In this document: one piece after another, positions 60,596 to 64,000 of the stretch | Layout of the letters: each line of letters begins with the position of its first letter | Position numbering within the stretch: position 1 is the first letter of the stretch | Assembly (NCBI GenBank): GCA_027489245.1 | Contig: JAIYAC010000002.1 | Span: 124,001 to 188,000 of the forward strand | Length of the DNA: 64,000 nt | Origin: Neisseriaceae bacterium | Lineage (GTDB): Bacteria; Pseudomonadota; Gammaproteobacteria; Burkholderiales; Chromobacteriaceae | Direction of reading: 5' to 3' | Position numbers and translations under genes: made by a program | Notes under the pieces: model-generated | Seen by the model: only the letters and a program-made list of their open reading frames with translations | Told to the model about the DNA's origin: nothing | The model's database searches: none

Positions 60596-61768
60596 TCAGG
60601 CGCGTTCGCCCAGGATGGCCACGGCTGGCAGGGTTTTGCCTTCCAGGAACTCCAGGAACGCGCCGCCGCCAGTGGAAATGTAGCTGATCTTGTCGGTCAG
60701 CTCGTACTTGGCGATGGCAGCCAGGGTGTCACCGCCGCCGGCGATGGAGAAGCCTTCGGCGTTAGCGATGGCTTCGCCCAGCACGCGGGTGCCTTCGGCA
60801 AACTGGGCAAACTCGAACACGCCTACTGGGCCGTTCCATACCACGGTACCGGCTTTGGCCACGATGGCGGCCAGTGCTTTGGCGGAATCCGGGCCAATGT
60901 CCAGAATCATGTCGTCGGCGCTCACCTCGGCCACGGTTTTCAGCGTGGCGGTGGCGTTTTCGGCGAACTCGGTGGCGCAGACCACGTCGCTCGGCAGCGG
61001 CACATCGCCGCCACGGGCGCGGATTTTGGCGATGACGCGTTTGGCGTCGTCTACCAGGTCTGCTTCGGCCAGCGATTTGCCGATGGCGTGGCCTTCAGCC
61101 AGCAGGAAGGTGTTGGCGATGCCGCCGCCGACGATCAGCTGGTCTACCTTGTCGGCCAGGCTTTCCAGAATGGTGAGCTTGGTGGACACCTTGGAGCCTG
61201 CCACGATGGCCACCAGCGGGCGGGCCGGGGCCAGCAGGGCTTTGCCCAGGGCGTCCAGCTCGGCAGCCAGCAGGATGCCGGCGCAGGCTACCGGGGCGTA
61301 CTGTGCCACGGCGTGGGTAGAGGCTTCGGCGCGGTGGGCAGTGCCGAAGGCGTCGTTGACGAACACGTCGCACAGGCTGGCGTAAGCCTGGCCCAGCTCG
61401 GCGTTGTTCTTTTTCTCGCCTTTGTTCAGGCGCACGTTTTCCAGCATGACGACGTCACCGGCAGCCAGGCTGAGGCCGGCTTGCCAGCTGTCGGCCACGG
61501 TGACGGTCTTGCCCAGCAGCTCGGACAGGCGCGCGGCGACCGGGGCCAGGCTGTCTTCCGGCTTGGGTTCGCCTTCGGTGGGGCGGCCCAGGTGGGTCAT
61601 CAGGATCACGCTGGCACCGGCTTGCAGGCAGTGCAGGATGGACGGCAGGCTGGCGCGGATACGGGTGTCGTCACCGATGACGCCGTTTTTTACCGGCACG
61701 TTCATGTCCACGCGGATCAGCACGCGTTGGCCTGCCAGGGCGAGGTCGGTCAGTTTCTTGAATTGCAT
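60596..61768 (-). CDS. pgk: Phosphoglycerate kinase
   Basis: The 390-residue kinase converts 1,3-bisphosphoglycerate and ADP to 3-phosphoglycerate and ATP. It begins [27 protein letters not shown]. The nucleotide and substrate motifs [41 protein letters not shown] and [38 protein letters not shown] are present. It follows gap by 172 bp containing the inverted pair of repeats. Confidence 0.97.
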   Translation of the reverse strand: MQFKKLTDLALAGQRVLIRVDMNVPVKNGVIGDDTRIRASLPSILHCLQAGASVILMTHLGRPTEGEPKPEDSLAPVAARLSELLGKTVTVADSWQAGLSLAAGDVVMLENVRLNKGEKKNNAELGQAYASLCDVFVNDAFGTAHRAEASTHAVAQYAPVACAGILLAAELDALGKALLAPARPLVAIVAGSKVSTKLTILESLADKVDQLIVGGGIANTFLLAEGHAIGKSLAEADLVDDAKRVIAKIRARGGDVPLPSDVVCATEFAENATATLKTVAEVSADDMILDIGPDSAKALAAIVAKAGTVVWNGPVGVFEFAQFAEGTRVLGEAIANAEGFSIAGGGDTLAAIAKYELTDKISYISTGGGAFLEFLEGKTLPAVAILGERA

Positions 61769-61906
61769 GGTTGTGGCCTTCTAGAAAACAAGTAAATAAA
61801 CAGGCTGCTTGCTTGTGTGCAGGGCCGCCCGGTGGCAGTAAAGCGCCGGGCTGTGTTGTATTGCCAGGCCCGGTGGAGCGGGCCTGCACGCCTGGGCAAA
61901 CAGGTT

Positions 61907-61931
61907 GCGGCCAACCTGTGGGGTTGGCCGC
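61907..61931. repeat. Inverted pair of the GCGGCCAAC repeat after gap
   Basis: GCGGCCAAC (61907-61915) and GTTGGCCGC (61923-61931) face each other over seven bases, 10 bp after the gap stop (minus strand). It is the only hairpin there, so it may act as the gap terminator. Confidence 0.85.
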
Positions 61932-61940
61932 AGGGTTTGC

Positions 61941-62954
61941 TTACTTGGCGGCGAACATTGCGCGAGCGGTTTTCAGCATCTGCTGGCAGAAGCCCCACTC
62001 GTTGTCGTACCAGGCCAGCACTTTCACCATATTGCCGCCGGTTACCTTGGTCAGGGTGGCGTCGAAGAAGGAGCCTTCGGTGGTGTGGTTAAAGTCGCTG
62101 GAGACCAGTGGCAGGGTGTTGTAACCCAGGGTGCCTTGCATGCTGCCTTCGGACGCTTTTTTGACGATCTCGTTGATTTCGTCCTTGGTGGTGTCGCGCA
62201 TGGCGGTGAAGGTGAGATCGACCAGCGAGACGTTGATGGTCGGCACGCGCACGGCAAAGCCGTCCAGCTTGCCTTTCAGCTCTGGCAGCACCAGGCCGAC
62301 CGCTTTGGCAGCGCCGGTCTTGGTAGGGATCATGTTGTCGGTGGCGGAACGGGCGCGGCGCAGGTCTTTGTGACGCACATCAGTCAGCACCTGGTCGTTG
62401 GTGAAGGCGTGGATGGTGGTCATCAGGCCTTTTTTGATGCCGATGGCGTCGTTCAGCGCCTTGGCTACCGGGGCCAGGCAGTTGGTGGTGCAGGATGCGT
62501 TGGACACCACGGTCATGTCGGCTGTCAGGATGTCGTGGTTTACGCCGTATACGATGGTGGCGTCGACGTCGTCACCGCCCGGGGCGGAGATCAGCACCTT
62601 CTTGGCGCCAGCGTCCAGGTGCAGCTTGCACTTTTCCTTGGTAGTGAACGAGCCGGTGCATTCCAGCACCAGGTCGACATTCAGCGCGGCCCACGGCAGC
62701 TCGGCCGGGTTGCGGGTGCTGAAGAACGGGATGCGGTCGCCGTTAACGATCAGGGCTTCTTCATCGTGGCTGACATCGGCAGCAAAACGGCCGTGCACGG
62801 TATCGAACTTGGTCAGGTGTGCGTTGGTGGCCAGGTCGCCGGAGGCGTTCACGGCAACGATCTCGAAATCGCCACGCAGGTTGTATTCGTAGATGGAACG
62901 CAGAGCCTGACGGCCGATACGGCCGTAGCCGTTGATTGCGATGCGGATGGACAT
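61941..62954 (-). CDS. gap: Glyceraldehyde-3-phosphate dehydrogenase, type I (GapB/Gap2-like)
   Basis: The 337-residue enzyme has [15 protein letters not shown], the catalytic Cys155 in SNASCTTNC and His182. The residue following the second beta strand is VNASGD, not the IND typical of strictly NAD-dependent GapA, and the body reads [29 protein letters not shown], which fits the Gap2/GapB group. It may therefore use NADP and run in the gluconeogenic direction; that is inference. It lies between tkt and pgk. Confidence 0.95.
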   Translation of the reverse strand: MSIRIAINGYGRIGRQALRSIYEYNLRGDFEIVAVNASGDLATNAHLTKFDTVHGRFAADVSHDEEALIVNGDRIPFFSTRNPAELPWAALNVDLVLECTGSFTTKEKCKLHLDAGAKKVLISAPGGDDVDATIVYGVNHDILTADMTVVSNASCTTNCLAPVAKALNDAIGIKKGLMTTIHAFTNDQVLTDVRHKDLRRARSATDNMIPTKTGAAKAVGLVLPELKGKLDGFAVRVPTINVSLVDLTFTAMRDTTKDEINEIVKKASEGSMQGTLGYNTLPLVSSDFNHTTEGSFFDATLTKVTGGNMVKVLAWYDNEWGFCQQMLKTARAMFAAK

Positions 62955-63127
62955 GGTTTTCTCTCCCAGAAATGAAAACCCGGCAAGCCGGATGCAGCCT
63001 GTGTGCGGCCAACGCTAGCGTGGGCGGGCTGTGGAACCCGCCGGGGCCGGACACCCTGCCGTACTTTTGTACTGTTCTGGGTGCGGGCGCATTGTCGTGT
63101 CAGGCTGTGCCCTGGCTTGTGGGCGAA

Positions 63128-63161
63128 TAAAAAGCCGCCCCTCGTTGGCACGGGGGCGGCT
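63128..63161 (-). terminator. Intrinsic terminator of tkt
   Basis: On the minus strand, AGCCGCCCC and GGGGCGGCT pair and are followed by TTTTTA. Confidence 0.85.
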
Positions 63162-63166
63162 GGTTG

Positions 63167-64000
63167 TTATGCGCGGATCACGCTCTTGGTCTTGGCAACC
63201 ACGTTGTCCACGGTAAAGCCGAACTCCTTGAACAGCACGCCGGCCGGGGCGGATTCGCCAAAGTGGTCGATACCGATCACTTCGCCTTCCAGACCCACGT
63301 ACTTGCGCCAGCCGTCGGTGACACCGGCTTCGATCGCTACGCGCGGCAGGCCTGCAGGCAGCACGCTGGCGATGTAGGCCTTGTCTTGCTGGTCGAAGGC
63401 GCGGGTGCACGGTACGGATACCACGCGTACGGCGATGCCTTCGGCAGCCAGGGCTTCCTGGGCTTTCAGCGCCAGCTCCACTTCGGAGCCGGTGGCCATC
63501 AGCACCGCCTGGGCGCCTGCGGCGTCACGCAGTACGTAGCCCCCCTTCTTGATGCCGTCGATCTGCGCGGCGTCACGTGCCACGAATGGCAGGTTCTGGC
63601 GGCTGAAGATCAGGCAGGACGGGTGGTCTTTGGCAGCCAGTGCCTCGGCCCAGGCCACCAGAGACTCGACGGTGTCGCACGGGCGCCATACGGCCATGTT
63701 CGGGATCAGGCGCAGGGTAGCGATCTGCTCTACCGGCTGGTGAGTCGGGCCGTCTTCGCCCAGGCCGATGGAGTCGTGGGTGAACACGAACACCGGGTTG
63801 ATCTTCATCAGCGCGGCCATGCGCAGGGCGTTACGGGCGTATTCGCTGAACATCAGGAAGGTGGCGCCGAACGGCTTCACGCCGCCGTGCAGGGCCAGGC
63901 CGTTCATGATGGCAGCCATGCCGAATTCGCGTACGCCGTAGTGCACGTAGTTGCCGCCGGTTTCACGTGAAACCGGGGTGCTGCCCGGCCAGTTGGTGAG
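63167..64000 (-). CDS. tkt: Transketolase, C-terminal part (gene runs off the window)
   Basis: The visible 277 residues carry [71 protein letters not shown] and the C-terminal domain [23 protein letters not shown]. These are the pyrimidine-binding and C-terminal domains of transketolase, a ThDP enzyme of the pentose phosphate pathway. The N-terminal ThDP domain lies beyond 64000. First gene of the tkt-gap-pgk-fba cluster. Confidence 0.96.
   Translation of the reverse strand, partial: LTNWPGSTPVSRETGGNYVHYGVREFGMAAIMNGLALHGGVKPFGATFLMFSEYARNALRMAALMKINPVFVFTHDSIGLGEDGPTHQPVEQIATLRLIPNMAVWRPCDTVESLVAWAEALAAKDHPSCLIFSRQNLPFVARDAAQIDGIKKGGYVLRDAAGAQAVLMATGSEVELALKAQEALAAEGIAVRVVSVPCTRAFDQQDKAYIASVLPAGLPRVAIEAGVTDGWRKYVGLEGEVIGIDHFGESAPAGVLFKEFGFTVDNVVAKTKSVIRA
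63960..63973. promoter_or_regulatory. parS site with a perfect 14-bp core inside tkt
   Basis: GTTTCACGTGAAAC matches the parS core exactly and is read as VSRET in the transketolase frame. It is the second perfect core in the window. Confidence 0.85.

Larger units (their letters stand above)
1180..63013. repeat. Dispersed 9-mer family GCGGCCAAC / GTTGGCCGC (59 copies)
   Basis: Hand-counted copies in the forward form begin at 1180, 5813, 6703, 8397, 13062, 14272, 18680, 19588, 25640, 34669, 35560, 36424, 36558, 39730, 42862, 43448, 47063, 49317, 50108, 54335, 55213, 57594, 58700, 61907, 63005. Those in the reverse form begin at 3080, 6712, 7319, 7960, 9527, 13381, 15250, 15472, 16802, 17894, 19597, 20610, 21920, 22492, 23280, 23839, 25288, 26950, 29489, 30206, 31812, 34130, 35069, 38834, 39719, 43234, 44151, 49302, 50844, 54960, 57603, 59845, 60163, 61923. 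About 43 of 59 extend to TGCGGCCAAC, usually followed by C or G. About 23 are intergenic, although intergenic DNA is a small fraction of the window. The density and both-strand spread match a DNA uptake sequence. Confidence 0.9.

Noticed and set aside
59972..61795. Open frame of 607 codons on the plus strand
   Set aside because: It runs antisense through the LysE and pgk genes, both of which are unmistakable.
1180..63013. GCGGCCAAC as a Chi site, replication-polarity motif or restriction site
   Set aside because: The two orientations are nearly balanced (25 versus 34) and do not switch along the window, unlike Chi or KOPS. A simple restriction-site explanation does not account for a 9-10-base consensus or its enrichment after stop codons.
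1180..63013. REP/BIME-type extragenic repeats
   Set aside because: More than half of the copies are within coding regions and the unit is only 9-10 bases, shorter and less structured than REP elements.
22194..63973. Origin of replication inside the window
   Set aside because: parS-like sites suggest proximity, but no DnaA-box cluster, dnaA, dnaN, gyrB or parAB gene was found.
1..64000. tRNA, rRNA, CRISPR arrays, insertion sequences
   Set aside because: No cloverleaf-like intergenic sequence, repeat-spacer array, transposase motif or terminal inverted repeat was visible on either strand.

Overview
The window reads as a continuous piece of a GC-rich betaproteobacterial chromosome, most likely from the order Neisseriales (Chromobacteriaceae, a Vogesella- or Chromobacterium-like organism). 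This placement is inferred from gene content and order: divergent pilTU / yggS-proC-yggT, cyaY next to lptM, a tkt-gap-pgk-fba cluster, an Anbu operon and three-gene glutamate uptake modules. There are no rRNA or tRNA genes, CRISPR arrays, insertion sequences or prophage genes that I can support. Almost all DNA is coding and most intergenic gaps end in recognisable hairpin terminators.

Layout. 0-7 kb: two small envelope proteins, oligopeptidase A, an orphan OmpR-type regulator, a lipoprotein, a stand-alone FlgH-like L-ring protein and purT. 6.8-11.2 kb (minus): a tightly overlapping Anbu operon (ATP-grasp, alpha-E, GNAT, transglutaminase, Anbu). 11.4-19.6 kb: a membrane diguanylate cyclase, then a light/DNA-damage neighbourhood (SDR plus photolyase, azoR/LysR, DUF2256 plus Cry-DASH, DinB-like). 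19.6-27.2 kb: thiD-thiE, rubredoxin, an M48 lipoprotein peptidase, HemJ, CYTH, a LysR/EamA pair, a thioredoxin-like protein and hemL. 27.5-31.6 kb: a 1376-residue Snf2-type ATPase. 31.6-32.8 kb: an AT-rich island around an XRE regulator. 32.8-39.3 kb: two TPR-GGDEF proteins flanking a run of small enzymes and regulators. 39.3-42.6 kb (minus): an MbnP-MbnH pair with a His-rich beta-barrel. 42.8-45.2 kb: lptM, cyaY, YqaA, rsmA. 45.3-49.3 kb: a glutamate/aspartate ABC operon with two ATPase genes and a frameshift in gltK. 49.6-57.5 kb: EAL/HDOD, pilU, pilT, yggS, proC, yggT, a c-type cytochrome, dksA, aroG. 57.6-64 kb (minus): an AIM24 protein, fba, a LysE exporter, pgk, gap and a partial tkt.

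Two genome-scale signals cut across the genes. First, the 9-mer GCGGCCAAC (or its complement GTTGGCCGC) occurs 59 times by hand count, in both orientations, about one per 1.1 kb. One or two copies would be expected from composition. It often forms inverted pairs just after stop codons. This is the behaviour of a DNA uptake sequence, and the type IV pilus retraction ATPases PilT/PilU lie in the same window. Second, four sites matching the parS core (GTTTCACGTGAAAC, two perfect and two with one mismatch) are spaced 12-15 kb apart, which suggests the window lies in the origin-proximal ParB-loading region.

Functionally the genes are mainly housekeeping: central carbon metabolism, amino-acid uptake and synthesis, cofactor synthesis and pilus motility. 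Onto this are added c-di-GMP signalling (three GGDEF proteins and one degenerate EAL-HDOD protein), light-dependent DNA repair, and a probable copper-related MbnP/MbnH system.
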